In this document: positions 1-7,114 of the stretch, piece by piece
How the letters are laid out: each line of letters begins with the position of its first letter
How positions within the stretch are numbered: the first letter of the stretch is position 1
From: Bacillota bacterium
Lineage (GTDB): Bacteria > Bacillota > Clostridia > Peptostreptococcales > Anaerovoracaceae
DNA: 8,267 nucleotides
Reading direction: 5' to 3'
NCBI GenBank assembly: GCA_017621195.1
Contig: JAGATO010000063.1
Location: forward strand, 1-8,267
Translations under genes and position numbers: made by a program
The notes under the pieces: generated by a model
The model's database searches: none
The model's input: only the letters and a program-made list of their open reading frames with translations
What the model was told of the DNA's origin: nothing

Positions 1-216
1 GAGATTCGGGCGACGGAATTCGATCCGGCTCCGTATTACGCCCAGGCCCGGCACCTCTGGAACGGCACCGGCGAGCAGGAGAAGACGCGGATTGCCGGGG
101 CTTTCGCTCAGAGACTGCTGTTCGGACCGGAAGAATTGCAGAATCGTTTTTTAGAAGAAATGGAAAAAATAGACTCGGAAATTGCAAAATTCATTGAAAA
201 ACAGCTGCTCTTCTGA
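1..216 (+). CDS. 3' end of an unidentified gene (partial, left edge)
   Basis: An open frame enters from the left edge in frame 1 and ends at TGA 214-216, giving 71 C-terminal residues that begin EIRATEFDPAPYYAQARHLW and end in KQLLF. I do not recognise the family. What can be seen is a soluble, mostly helical tail: a Tyr/Trp-containing segment, then an amphipathic charged stretch (GPEELQNRFLEEMEKIDSEI) that could form a terminal coiled coil. There is no membrane segment, cysteine cluster or catalytic motif. Codon use matches the downstream genes, with many Glu and Arg codons, so it is probably a real coding end and not a chance frame. No terminator follows it in the 53 bases before dgt, so the two genes may be co-transcribed. 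Confidence 0.6.
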   Translation, partial: EIRATEFDPAPYYAQARHLWNGTGEQEKTRIAGAFAQRLLFGPEELQNRFLEEMEKIDSEIAKFIEKQLLF

Positions 217-269
217 TACCATAGAAATAAGAAAGCTTCCGCGATCCGCTCCGGAGGAAGGAGGTATCC

Positions 270-1280
270 ATGGTTTTCAGAGAACAGCTGGAAGAGAGAG
301 AACGTGAGACATTATCGAAGTATGCAGCCAGGTCCGCGGAGTCGAAGGGACGAAGAGAGGCGGAGGAGCCCTGCCCCGTGCGCACGGAGTTTCAGAGGGA
401 CAGAGACCGGATCATCCACTCCAAATCGCTTCGACGCCTGATGCACAAGACACAGGTATTTTTGAAGCCAGAAGGCGACCACTTCCGGACGCGGCTGACC
501 CATACGCTGGAGGTGGCGCAGATTGCCAGAACCATCGCCCGGGGACTGGCGCTGAACGAAGACCTGACAGAGGCCATCGCCATGGGCCACGATCTGGGTC
601 ATACGCCCTTCGGCCACAACGGTGAGGCATTTTTGAACGAACGCCACGCCAACGGCTTTAAACACAACGAACAGAGCCTGCGGGTGGTGGATTATCTGGA
701 ACGGAACGAGCGGGGCCGCTGCATGAACCTGACCATGGAGGTGAGGGACGGCATCGTCAACCACACCGGTCCGGTGATTCCCTTTACGCTGGAAGGCCAG
801 ATCGTCCGGTTCAGCGACCGGATTGCCTACATAAATCACGACATCGACGACGCCATTCGCGGCGGTGTTATCCGCAAGGAGGACATTCCGGCGGAATATC
901 TGAACTACCTGGGACAGCTCCACAGCCAGCGCATCAGCAAGCTGGTGACGGATCTCATCGAAAACAGCGACGGAAAGGACCGGATCGTCATGAGCGAAGA
1001 GTCCAAACACTACATGGATGCGCTGCGGAGGTTCATGTTCGAGAACGTATACCACAGTAAGATCGTCAAGACCGACGAAGAACTGGATAAGATCCGGAAC
1101 ATGATCTTCTTCCTCTACGACTATTTCCTCAAAAATCCGGAGAAGCTCCCGCAGGAGCGATTGGATATGGTGGAGGAATGGGGGCTGGAAGAAGTGGTCA
1201 AGGACCACATCGCCGGCATGAGCGACCGATACGCCGTCAGCATGTTCAGCGAAATCTTTATCCCCAAAGGATGGAAATAA
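270..1280 (+). CDS. dgt: Deoxyguanosinetriphosphate triphosphohydrolase-like HD-domain dNTPase
   Basis: Cytosolic 336-residue HD-superfamily enzyme of the Dgt/dNTP triphosphohydrolase family, which cleaves dNTPs to deoxynucleoside plus tripolyphosphate and so helps set dNTP pools. The metal-binding signature is complete: H78 (in RLTHTLEV), the pair H107-D108 (in MGHDLGHTPFGHNGE) and D183 (in FSDRIAYINHDIDD). The conserved arginine-rich front end that precedes it (RDRDRIIHSKSLRRLMHKTQ, about 44-61) is also present. The length is typical of the shorter Firmicute form and the chain is intact. The ATG start is well set by a perfect AAGGAGGT at 258-265, four bases upstream. Substrate preference (dGTP alone or several dNTPs) cannot be read from sequence. 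The upstream partial gene is 53 bases away with no terminator between them; downstream a strong terminator separates dgt from dnaG. Confidence 0.93.
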   Translation: MVFREQLEERERETLSKYAARSAESKGRREAEEPCPVRTEFQRDRDRIIHSKSLRRLMHKTQVFLKPEGDHFRTRLTHTLEVAQIARTIARGLALNEDLTEAIAMGHDLGHTPFGHNGEAFLNERHANGFKHNEQSLRVVDYLERNERGRCMNLTMEVRDGIVNHTGPVIPFTLEGQIVRFSDRIAYINHDIDDAIRGGVIRKEDIPAEYLNYLGQLHSQRISKLVTDLIENSDGKDRIVMSEESKHYMDALRRFMFENVYHSKIVKTDEELDKIRNMIFFLYDYFLKNPEKLPQERLDMVEEWGLEEVVKDHIAGMSDRYAVSMFSEIFIPKGWK

Positions 1281-1283
1281 TGG

Positions 1284-1310
1284 AAAAAGGCCTGAGTCAA
1301 GGCCTTTTTT
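1284..1310 (+). terminator. Intrinsic terminator after dgt
   Basis: Ten-base-pair stem AAAAAGGCCT (1284-1293) / AGGCCTTTTT (1300-1309), loop GAGTCA, with the 3' arm running into a T tract. It starts four bases after the dgt stop. The stem is also A-rich on its 5' side, so it may work in both orientations. It implies that dnaG needs a promoter to its right. Confidence 0.85.
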
Positions 1311-1349
1311 GCATTTTTATTTGTTTTTTTTAGAGGAAGGCCCTCGCTT

Positions 1350-1378
1350 TTGTCGAATAAAGAATCGTATCATATTGA
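1350..1378 (+). promoter_or_regulatory. Candidate sigma-A promoter for the dnaG operon (weak)
   Basis: TTGTCG (1350-1355), a 17-base spacer, then TATTGA (1373-1378). The -35 matches four of six consensus bases and the -10 three of six. An overlapping better -10, TATCAT (1368-1373, five of six), lacks a good partner -35. I found no better pair between the terminator (1310) and base 1350. If this promoter is real, transcription begins at about 1380-1386 and the dnaG start must lie at 1395 or 1404, not 1350. Confidence 0.3.
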
Positions 1379-3164
1379 ATTTGGGGAAGTATGGGTGAGA
1401 GGATTGAGAAGCGACAGTATCGTGGATGAAATCAAGAGCAGGGTCAACATTGTGGACGTGATCGGCCAGCACGTGGTATTGAAGCGCGCCGGAAGTAATT
1501 ACAAAGGACTCTGCCCGTTTCACAACGAAAAGACGCCGTCCTTTGTGGTGTCGGAACAAAAGCAGATCTTCACCTGTTTCGGCTGCGGCGCCAGCGGCGA
1601 CGTGATCGAGTTTACGAAGCGCTACTATAACCTGGACTTTATGGAAGCGGTGGAAAAGCTGGCCGGGCAGTACGGTATCGAGCTGAAGCAGTTCCACAGC
1701 GGCGACAGCCAGAAACGGGAACAGCTCTTCGAGCTGAACCGCATGGCGGCTCGATTCTATTTGGACGCTTTCACGAAGCGGGCCAATCCGGGACTGGACT
1801 ATATGCGGAAGCGGGGCATGGATCCCCAGACACTGATCCGGTTCGGCATCGGTTTTGCCGACGAGTCCTGGGACAGCCTGTACCGATACTTCATGGACCA
1901 GGGAGCCGACGTAAAACAGCTGATGGAGCTGGGGCTGATCTCTCAGTCCAACGGAAAGTATTTCGACAAGTTCCGAAATCGGGTCATGTTTCCCATCATC
2001 AATACCCGGGGAAAGGTCATCGGATTCGGAGGCCGCGTCCTGGGAGACGGAACGCCGAAGTACCTGAATTCTCCGGAATCTTCGATATTTTTAAAGAAAA
2101 ATAACCTTTTTGGATTGAACCTGACAAGACAGGAAATAAATAAAAGGGACTGTGCGATCCTGGTGGAAGGATACATGGACGTGATCTCGCTGTACAAGGC
2201 GGGCGTGCGAAACGTGTCGGCTTCCCTGGGAACGGCGCTGACCGAAAATCAGGCAGCCATGCTGAAGCGCTATACGAAAAATGTCATCCTGTGCTACGAT
2301 TCCGACGGCGCAGGGCGGGCGGCGGCGCTGCGGGGTATGGATATCCTGCGGGCAGCGGGCTGCAATGTGAAGGTCATGCATGTGACCGACGGGAAGGATC
2401 CCGATGAATTTGTGAAAAAGAACGGCGCCGACGCGTTTTACGCGCTGGCGAAGGAGGCGAAGCCGTTTGCCGATTACAAGATCGACCAGATCCGTCAGGA
2501 GACGGATCTGTCCACCATGGAGGGGAGTCTGGAATTTCTCCGACGGGTAACGGCTGTACTCAAATCGCTGTCTCCGGCGGAAGCGGATCTCTACATCGGT
2601 AAGATCGCCGCGGAAAGCCACATTTCGGAGGGAGCGATACGCATGGAAGTATTCGGTTCCGGTCTGGCGGATGCCAGAGAAGTGCGGGAGCCAGTGAAGC
2701 CTGCTCAGGCTGACAGGAATGGTGACCGCAGAAACAGCGCCAACGATCCGGGACTGTATCTGGAAAAGAATTTAATTCGGCTGATGTTGGCCCAAAGCGA
2801 TTTCATACCGCGGATGCAACCATATGAAGATGTGTTTCGGGATGCGGCCTGCCGCAGGATCTACGAAAACATGAAAGGACTTTACCGCGAGGATGAAGAG
2901 ATCGATGTGGGAAAGCTGGCCGACAGTCTGGAACCGGCGGAGATCGCCGCGATGAACGACATTCTGGAAAATGTGAAGCTGACGGAGCGGGACGAGGACG
3001 TGTTTGTCGACTGCGTGGCACGGATCGAAAGAGAGCAGCTGAAACAGCGCGAACAGCAGATCATTCAGATGTTGTCTCTGGCCGACGACGAAACGGATGC
3101 CGCCCGGGTGGAGGAGTTGACCCGGGAACTGATGACGATACAGCACAAGAAGAACAGGGAGTGA
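1350..3164 (+). CDS. dnaG: DNA primase
   Basis: Replication primase that makes RNA primers with the replicative helicase. Numbering from TTG 1350 (604 residues): an N-terminal CHC2 zinc-binding domain with C55, H58, C76 and C79 (CPFHNEKTPSF ... CFGCG); the RNA-polymerase-like basic region with RNRVMFPIINTRGKVIGFGG (about 209-228); a TOPRIM domain with the acidic residues of VEGYMD (E273, D277), CYDSDGAGR (D317, D319) and D350; and a less conserved C-terminal helicase-binding region from about 465. A low-complexity linker lies at about 440-468. The length is normal. The start is uncertain: homologues usually begin a few residues before the DEIKSRVNIVDVI helix, so TTG 1404 (GGTGA at 1394-1398, 5-base spacing) or GTG 1395 (GGGGAAG at 1383-1389) may be the true start. 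TTG 1350 does have AGGAAGG nine bases upstream. The gene heads an operon and is followed by rpoD after four bases. Confidence 0.95.
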   Translation: MSNKESYHIEFGEVWVRGLRSDSIVDEIKSRVNIVDVIGQHVVLKRAGSNYKGLCPFHNEKTPSFVVSEQKQIFTCFGCGASGDVIEFTKRYYNLDFMEAVEKLAGQYGIELKQFHSGDSQKREQLFELNRMAARFYLDAFTKRANPGLDYMRKRGMDPQTLIRFGIGFADESWDSLYRYFMDQGADVKQLMELGLISQSNGKYFDKFRNRVMFPIINTRGKVIGFGGRVLGDGTPKYLNSPESSIFLKKNNLFGLNLTRQEINKRDCAILVEGYMDVISLYKAGVRNVSASLGTALTENQAAMLKRYTKNVILCYDSDGAGRAAALRGMDILRAAGCNVKVMHVTDGKDPDEFVKKNGADAFYALAKEAKPFADYKIDQIRQETDLSTMEGSLEFLRRVTAVLKSLSPAEADLYIGKIAAESHISEGAIRMEVFGSGLADAREVREPVKPAQADRNGDRRNSANDPGLYLEKNLIRLMLAQSDFIPRMQPYEDVFRDAACRRIYENMKGLYREDEEIDVGKLADSLEPAEIAAMNDILENVKLTERDEDVFVDCVARIEREQLKQREQQIIQMLSLADDETDAARVEELTRELMTIQHKKNRE

Positions 3165-3168
3165 TAAG

Positions 3169-4302
3169 ATGGATTACGAAGTAGAACGCAACGGCGAAAA
3201 GAAAACAGAATATGTCAATGATCTGGTGGAAAAGGCCAAGCGAAAGGGGACGATCACCTTCCAGGAGCTCTCCGACCAGTTGGGGGAAGTGGATCTGGAC
3301 AAGAACGAGATGGACGACCTCTACGATATGCTGGCCACCAACGGCATCGAAATCGTATCGGAGGTAGAACCCGATGACTTTGAGATTGCGGAGATCGAGC
3401 AGGATGAGGATGCCAGCCTGAATCTGGTTCACGATACGGATCTGGATTCCGATGCGGGCCTTCTGAAGGGTATCGCGGTGGACGATCCGGTGCGTATGTA
3501 CCTGAAAGAAATCGGTAAAGTTCCCCTTCTCAGTGCGGAAGAAGAGATCGAGTTGGCCAAGAGAATGGAGCAGGGCGATGAATCGGCGAAGCAGCGCCTC
3601 TGCGAGGCCAACCTCCGTCTGGTGGTATCCATTGCCAAGCGCTATGTGGGCCGCGGGATGCTGTTCCTCGACCTGATTCAGGAAGGAAATCTGGGGCTGA
3701 TCAAGGCGGTGGACAAGTTCGACTGGAGAAAGGGATACAAGTTCAGTACCTATGCTACCTGGTGGATCCGTCAGGCCATCACCCGTTCCATCGCGGATCA
3801 GGCCAGAACCATCCGAATTCCCGTTCATATGGTAGAAACGATCAACAAGCTGATCCGCATTTCCCGTCAGCTTCTGCAGGAATACGGAAGAGAGCCCCTG
3901 CCGGAGGAGATTGCCCAGGAAATGGACATCTCCGAGGAAAAGGTTCGCGAGATCATGAAGATCGCTCAGGAGCCGGTCTCCCTGGAAACTCCCATCGGCG
4001 AAGAAGAGGACTCCCACTTGGGAGACTTCATTCCCGACGATGACGTTCCTGCTCCGGCGGAAGCGGCAGCCTTCTCCATGCTGAAGGAACAGCTGGTGGA
4101 GGTACTGGATACGCTGACCGAGCGCGAACAGAAGGTTCTGCGCCTGCGGTTCGGACTGGACGACGGCCGTGCCAGAACGCTGGAAGAGGTTGGAAAGACC
4201 TTCGACGTCACTCGGGAGCGCATCCGCCAGATCGAAGCCAAGGCGCTGCGCAAGCTGAGACACCCCAGCCGCAGCAAGAAATTAAAGGATTATCTGGAGT
4301 AA
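3169..4302 (+). CDS. rpoD: RNA polymerase primary sigma factor (sigma-A/sigma-70)
   Basis: Housekeeping sigma factor that directs core RNA polymerase to -10/-35 promoters. The 377 residues are close to other Firmicute SigA proteins. Domain order: a short region 1.1 (about 1-65); an acidic linker (about 66-100); region 1.2 (DDPVRMYLKEIGKVPLLS, 105-122); region 2 with NLRLVVSIAKRYVGRGMLFL and the promoter-melting/-10 block KFSTYATWWIRQAI (191-204); region 3 (IPVHMVETINKL, 217-228); and region 4 with the helix-turn-helix ending VTRERIRQIEAKALRKLRHP (347-366). All key blocks are intact and the large insert of proteobacterial RpoD is absent, as expected in Firmicutes. ATG 3169 is served by AGGGAG (3156-3161), which lies inside the dnaG 3' end. 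The four-base gap to dnaG suggests translational coupling. Confidence 0.97.
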   Translation: MDYEVERNGEKKTEYVNDLVEKAKRKGTITFQELSDQLGEVDLDKNEMDDLYDMLATNGIEIVSEVEPDDFEIAEIEQDEDASLNLVHDTDLDSDAGLLKGIAVDDPVRMYLKEIGKVPLLSAEEEIELAKRMEQGDESAKQRLCEANLRLVVSIAKRYVGRGMLFLDLIQEGNLGLIKAVDKFDWRKGYKFSTYATWWIRQAITRSIADQARTIRIPVHMVETINKLIRISRQLLQEYGREPLPEEIAQEMDISEEKVREIMKIAQEPVSLETPIGEEEDSHLGDFIPDDDVPAPAEAAAFSMLKEQLVEVLDTLTEREQKVLRLRFGLDDGRARTLEEVGKTFDVTRERIRQIEAKALRKLRHPSRSKKLKDYLE

Positions 4303-4306
4303 AGCT

Positions 4307-5113
4307 ATGATCAAATTATCGGATCGTCTGCAAGTGATCGCAGACGAGATCAAACCGGGCGAAACAGTAGCTGATATAGGCACAGACCACGGTCTGCTGC
4401 CTATTTTTCTATACGAAAGCGGTCGGTCTGGCGGCATCATCCTCTGCGACATCAACCGGGGTCCTCTGGACAAGGCCAGAAATAACATCGCCCTGTATCT
4501 GGGAGAGGGGGCACTGGGTGACGGCGGTGAACTGCGAGGGCTGGAACTGCGGTTGGGCGACGGCCTGAAGCCGCTGGATTCCGGCGAAGTGGACACGGTG
4601 GTCATCGCCGGCATGGGCGGCATTTTGATGACGGAGATTTTAGGGGAAAATCCGGTTCACAGCCAGAGCTTTTCCAAGCTGATTTTACAGCCGCGAAACG
4701 GCAGCCACAAGCTGCGCTGGTGGCTGGCTCACAACGGTTTTCGGATCACGGCGGAGCATCTGGTGGTGGAGCGAAAGTACATCTGCGAGGTGATGACGGT
4801 GCAGCCACAGCGGTTTGCAGAGCCGGACGATGGCGTTGCCGTGGGCCTGCCGCAGGCGGCAGTGCCGCTGCCGGAGGAGATTTCCGACGATACGCTGGAC
4901 TGGGAGATCAGCCCACTGCTGTTTGATGGGCCAGACCCTCTGCTGATTCCCTTCATCGAAAACAAGATCCGCATCGAAGAAAAGGTGGTGGGTTTCGTAT
5001 CGGAAGGCAGCGAGGAAGGGACGGAGCATCAACGCATCGCAGAGGCCAACCGGCGGCTGGCGGCGTTGCGGGCCAAGCTGGAGCTTGCCCGGCAGCGGAC
5101 CGGAACAATGTGA
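4307..5113 (+). CDS. trmK: tRNA (adenine(22)-N1)-methyltransferase, TrmK/YqfN family
   Basis: SAM-dependent Rossmann-fold methyltransferase that forms m1A22 in the D-arm region of Ser, Tyr and some other tRNAs. Visible features in 268 residues: the family start LSDRLQVIADEI; SAM motif I VADIGTDHGLLPIFL (21-35); the acidic end of strand 2 (CDIN, 47-50); VVIAGMGG (98-105), the family's equivalent of a catalytic motif; and LILQPRNGSHKLRWWL (125-140). The C terminus (about 215-262) is a charged helical coiled-coil-like tail typical of the family. The protein is somewhat longer than I expect for this family, partly through a Pro/Ala-rich acidic stretch at about 172-195. The Shine-Dalgarno GGAG (4296-4299) lies in the last rpoD codons and the gap to rpoD is four bases. 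The rpoD-trmK-nif3 order is common in Firmicutes and supports the call. Confidence 0.92.
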   Translation: MIKLSDRLQVIADEIKPGETVADIGTDHGLLPIFLYESGRSGGIILCDINRGPLDKARNNIALYLGEGALGDGGELRGLELRLGDGLKPLDSGEVDTVVIAGMGGILMTEILGENPVHSQSFSKLILQPRNGSHKLRWWLAHNGFRITAEHLVVERKYICEVMTVQPQRFAEPDDGVAVGLPQAAVPLPEEISDDTLDWEISPLLFDGPDPLLIPFIENKIRIEEKVVGFVSEGSEEGTEHQRIAEANRRLAALRAKLELARQRTGTM

Positions 5114-5139
5114 GAGAAAGGACGAAGGAGGCGTAAGCT

Positions 5140-5931
5140 ATGAGCATGACCATGAAACAAATCGAAGCGTTATTGGATGAGATCGCACCGCTTGATGCAC
5201 AGGAAGCCTGGGATAACAGCGGCGTTCAGATCGACGTGGGACGTCCTCACATCCAGAAGGTTCTGGTCTGTCTGGAGATCACCCGGGATGTGGTATCGGA
5301 GGCCATTGAAAACGATGTAGATCTGATCGTGACTCACCATCCGCTGCTGTTTCACGGTGTAAAGAAGATCGACCGTTCCAACCCTGTGGGGGAATATCTG
5401 TTGGAGCTGATCTTCACGGGAATTTCCGTCTATTCGTCTCACACCAGCTTCGACATCGCTCAGGGTGGAAACAACGACGACCTGGCGGAACGGCTGGGAC
5501 TGCGGGAGATCGAGGAGTTGACGGGAGACTCCGGAGACGCGCTGGGGCGCACCGGATATTTGATCCGTCCCATGGCGTTGAAGGAGCTGGTCTTCCTGCT
5601 GGATGAGGCGCTGGATCATCCCGGCGGAATCAAAGTGGCCGGGGATCCCCAGACCATGATCGAGAAGGTAGGGCTGTGTACGGGAGCTGCCGGAGAATTC
5701 TATCAGGCGGCCATGGAGCAGGGCTGTCAGGCCTACATTTCCGGCGATGTGAAGCACCACGAGGCCCAGCTGGCCCGGGAGAGCGGACTGTGTCTGATCG
5801 ATGCGGGACACTTCGGTACGGAACAGATCTTCGTGGAAAACATGGCCAACCAGCTTCGCGAAAAATGCGGCGGTCAACTGACGGTGATCGAGTCCCGAGT
5901 CAATGTAAACCCCTATGATTTTATCGTATGA
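5140..5931 (+). CDS. Nif3-like dinuclear metal centre hexameric protein (YqfO/YbgI family), short form
   Basis: Member of the Nif3/NIF3-like family (sometimes labelled GTP cyclohydrolase I type 2). The family folds into a toroidal hexamer with two metals per subunit; its physiological reaction is not settled. The metal ligands are all present in 263 residues: H66-H67 (THHPLLFHG), D105 (SHTSFD, with H101 nearby), and H224 with E228 (DAGHFGTE). The conserved SGDVKHHEA block (201-209) is also intact. The length matches the compact E. coli YbgI type; the PII/CutA-like insert that makes Bacillus YqfO about 370 residues is missing. ATG 5140 is chosen because AAGGAGG (5125-5131) sits eight bases upstream; in-frame ATGs at 5146 and 5152 are too far from it. 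It follows trmK by 26 bases with no terminator, a pairing common enough to suggest a shared role. Confidence 0.92.
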   Translation: MSMTMKQIEALLDEIAPLDAQEAWDNSGVQIDVGRPHIQKVLVCLEITRDVVSEAIENDVDLIVTHHPLLFHGVKKIDRSNPVGEYLLELIFTGISVYSSHTSFDIAQGGNNDDLAERLGLREIEELTGDSGDALGRTGYLIRPMALKELVFLLDEALDHPGGIKVAGDPQTMIEKVGLCTGAAGEFYQAAMEQGCQAYISGDVKHHEAQLARESGLCLIDAGHFGTEQIFVENMANQLREKCGGQLTVIESRVNVNPYDFIV

Positions 5932-5960
5932 AGCGTATCTGATGCGGGAGAAAGAATAAA

Positions 5961-6614
5961 ATGAACGCTGTGATTTTAGCCTGCAGTTCTCTGCGGGATT
6001 ACGTCAATGAGGCTCAGAAAAAGAGGAATACAGAGTATCCGGTCATCTGGCTGTCTGAGGCATACCATGTGGATCCGCAGAAGATGCATCAGCATATCAT
6101 CGACAAGGTGAAGGAACTGCCGAAAGAGGTGGATACGATTCTGGTAGCCATGGGATACTGCGGCGGTTCCTGGGAAGGACAGCGGTTGGATCGACGGGTG
6201 GTCATGCCCCGGGTGGATGAGTGCGTTTCCCTCCTTCTTCATGTGGACGACAGCTATCATCGGGATCTGAAGGAAACGGGCCATCTCTATATGAAGGGAA
6301 AGAATCCCCGGGAGTTTTCTTTAGAGAGGGCCTTTACTTCGTTTACGAAGGACAGAAGCAGCGAAGAAAAGGCCGATATCCGAAAAGCGTGGACGGATTA
6401 TTACACCCATGTGGATATCGTGGATACGGGAATGTACGACTGCCGTTCTTCGGAATATCTGGAGGAAGCGCAGAAAAACGCAGACTGGATCGGAGGCGTC
6501 GTGCAGTTTCGAAAGGGGAGCAACCTCCTGATCGAAAAGCTGGTGTCGGGCCAATGGGATGAGCAGTTCTTCGTTGCGGAGGCGGGAGAATGGATCGACA
6601 GCAGTCGATTTTAA
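5961..6614 (+). CDS. DUF1638 domain-containing protein, function unknown
   Basis: 217-residue soluble protein recognised by family layout as DUF1638. Seen in the sequence: an opening strand ending in ACSS (C8); YPVIWLSEAYHVDP (26-39) with H36; VDTILVAMGYCGGSWEGQ (57-74) with C67 in the family's G-x-C-G element; MPRVDECVSLLL (82-93) with D86 and C88; and a C-terminal block QWDEQFFVAEAG (198-209). C8, C67, C88 and the histidines look like ligands or catalytic residues, but no reaction is established. Some archaeal relatives lie near corrinoid methyltransferase genes (recalled, not checkable here); no such gene is in this window. The segment after MPRVDEC differs from the usual glycine-rich family motif. 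RBS GGGAGAAAG (5946-5954); 29 bases after nif3, so probably the last gene of the dnaG operon. There is no clear terminator before rnpB. Confidence 0.72.
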   Translation: MNAVILACSSLRDYVNEAQKKRNTEYPVIWLSEAYHVDPQKMHQHIIDKVKELPKEVDTILVAMGYCGGSWEGQRLDRRVVMPRVDECVSLLLHVDDSYHRDLKETGHLYMKGKNPREFSLERAFTSFTKDRSSEEKADIRKAWTDYYTHVDIVDTGMYDCRSSEYLEEAQKNADWIGGVVQFRKGSNLLIEKLVSGQWDEQFFVAEAGEWIDSSRF

Positions 6615-6645
6615 GAGACGGGAGAACGGCTTTCAAAAATTTTTC

Positions 6646-6674
6646 TGGATAATGAACTGTAAATATGGTATATT
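6646..6674 (+). promoter_or_regulatory. Sigma-A promoter for rnpB
   Basis: TGGATA (6646-6651, four of six), a 17-base spacer, TATATT (6669-6674, five of six). The predicted start near 6681 lies within a few bases of the first base of the RNase P helix P1. This allows rnpB to be made independently of readthrough from the dnaG operon. Confidence 0.6.
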
Positions 6675-6682
6675 TTTAATGT

Positions 6683-7058
6683 TATAGGTGAAGCAGGTGA
6701 CCGCGGGCCGGGGAGGGATCCCCGGCGTGAGGAAAGTCCGGGCTCCACAGGGCGAGGGTGCCTGATAACGTCAGGTGAGGGTAACCTTAAGGAAAGTGCA
6801 ACAGAAATATACCGCCGTGAAAACGGTAAGGGTGAAACGGCGAGGTAAGAGCTCACCGGCAGGGTGGTAACATCCTGCGTCCATGTAAACCCCACTCGGA
6901 GCAAGACCAAGCAGGGAGGTAATTGCGGTGTTCCGCACAGTGCCTGAAAGGCGGCTGCCCGTCGCTTCCCGGAAGGTAGGTCGCTTGAGCCTGTCGGTGA
7001 CGGCAGGCCTAGAAAGATGGTTGCCAAATACAGAACCCGGCTTATAGCTTCACCTATA
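6683..7058 (+). ncRNA. rnpB: RNase P catalytic RNA, bacterial type A
   Basis: The ribozyme subunit of RNase P, which removes 5' leaders from pre-tRNAs. The ends are set by helix P1: TATAGGTGAAGC (6683-6694) pairs over 12 bp with GCTTCACCTATA (7047-7058). The conserved regions appear in order: GAGGAAAGTCCGGGCTCC (6729-6746, 5' side of P4); ACAGAAATATACCGCC (6801-6816); GGTGAAACGG with GAGGTAAGAGCTCACC (about 6832-6857); a P15 hairpin GCAGG/CCTGC (6859-6863 / 6874-6878) whose loop holds GGTAA (6866-6870), the segment that pairs with the tRNA 3' CCA; TGTAAACCCCAC; and AGAAAGATGGTTGCC followed by ACAGAACCCGGCTTA (7011-7044, 3' side of P4). The ACAGAAA..ACCGCC element and overall layout indicate the ancestral A type seen in Clostridia, not the B type of Bacillus. 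Its own promoter lies just upstream and a terminator at 7080. Confidence 0.96.
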
Positions 7059-7079
7059 TCCTTGTTTATCATTGACGCG

Positions 7080-7114
7080 AAGGCTCTTCCCCAGGGGATG
7101 GCCTTTTCTTTTTT
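7080..7114 (+). terminator. Intrinsic terminator after rnpB
   Basis: Stem AAGGC (7080-7084) / GCCTT (7101-7105), extended by a G-T pair and, past one mismatch, by TTCC/GGGA with loop CCAG, followed by the T-rich tract TTTTCTTTTTT (7104-7114). It lies 22 bases beyond the end of P1, as expected for a 3'-trimmed rnpB precursor. Confidence 0.8.

Noticed and set aside
312..1208. 298-codon open frame on the minus strand opposite dgt
   Set aside because: Same kind of shadow: Val/His/Phe-rich, no domain, no ribosome binding site evident, and fully inside a well-supported gene.
2091..2621. 176-codon minus-strand open frame opposite dnaG's TOPRIM region
   Set aside because: Fully nested in dnaG, with Arg/His-rich composition typical of an antisense shadow.
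3061..4263. 400-codon open frame on the minus strand, opposite dnaG's end and rpoD
   Set aside because: It lies entirely under two certain genes and gives a low-complexity Leu/His/Gln-rich product with no recognisable motif. It is a shadow of the GC-skewed third codon positions.
5114..5139. Gap between trmK and nif3 checked for a promoter, terminator or riboswitch
   Set aside because: Only 26 bases, holding a Shine-Dalgarno and nothing else.
6631..6650. AAAAATTTTT palindrome after the DUF1638 gene, considered as a terminator
   Set aside because: There is no GC-rich stem and no T tract after a hairpin. The stretch is better explained as AT-rich upstream sequence of the rnpB promoter.
6611..7072. 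153-codon minus-strand open frame across rnpB
   Set aside because: It coincides with the RNase P RNA, whose conserved sequence and pairing explain the region; the peptide is Pro/Ser/Leu-rich without motifs.
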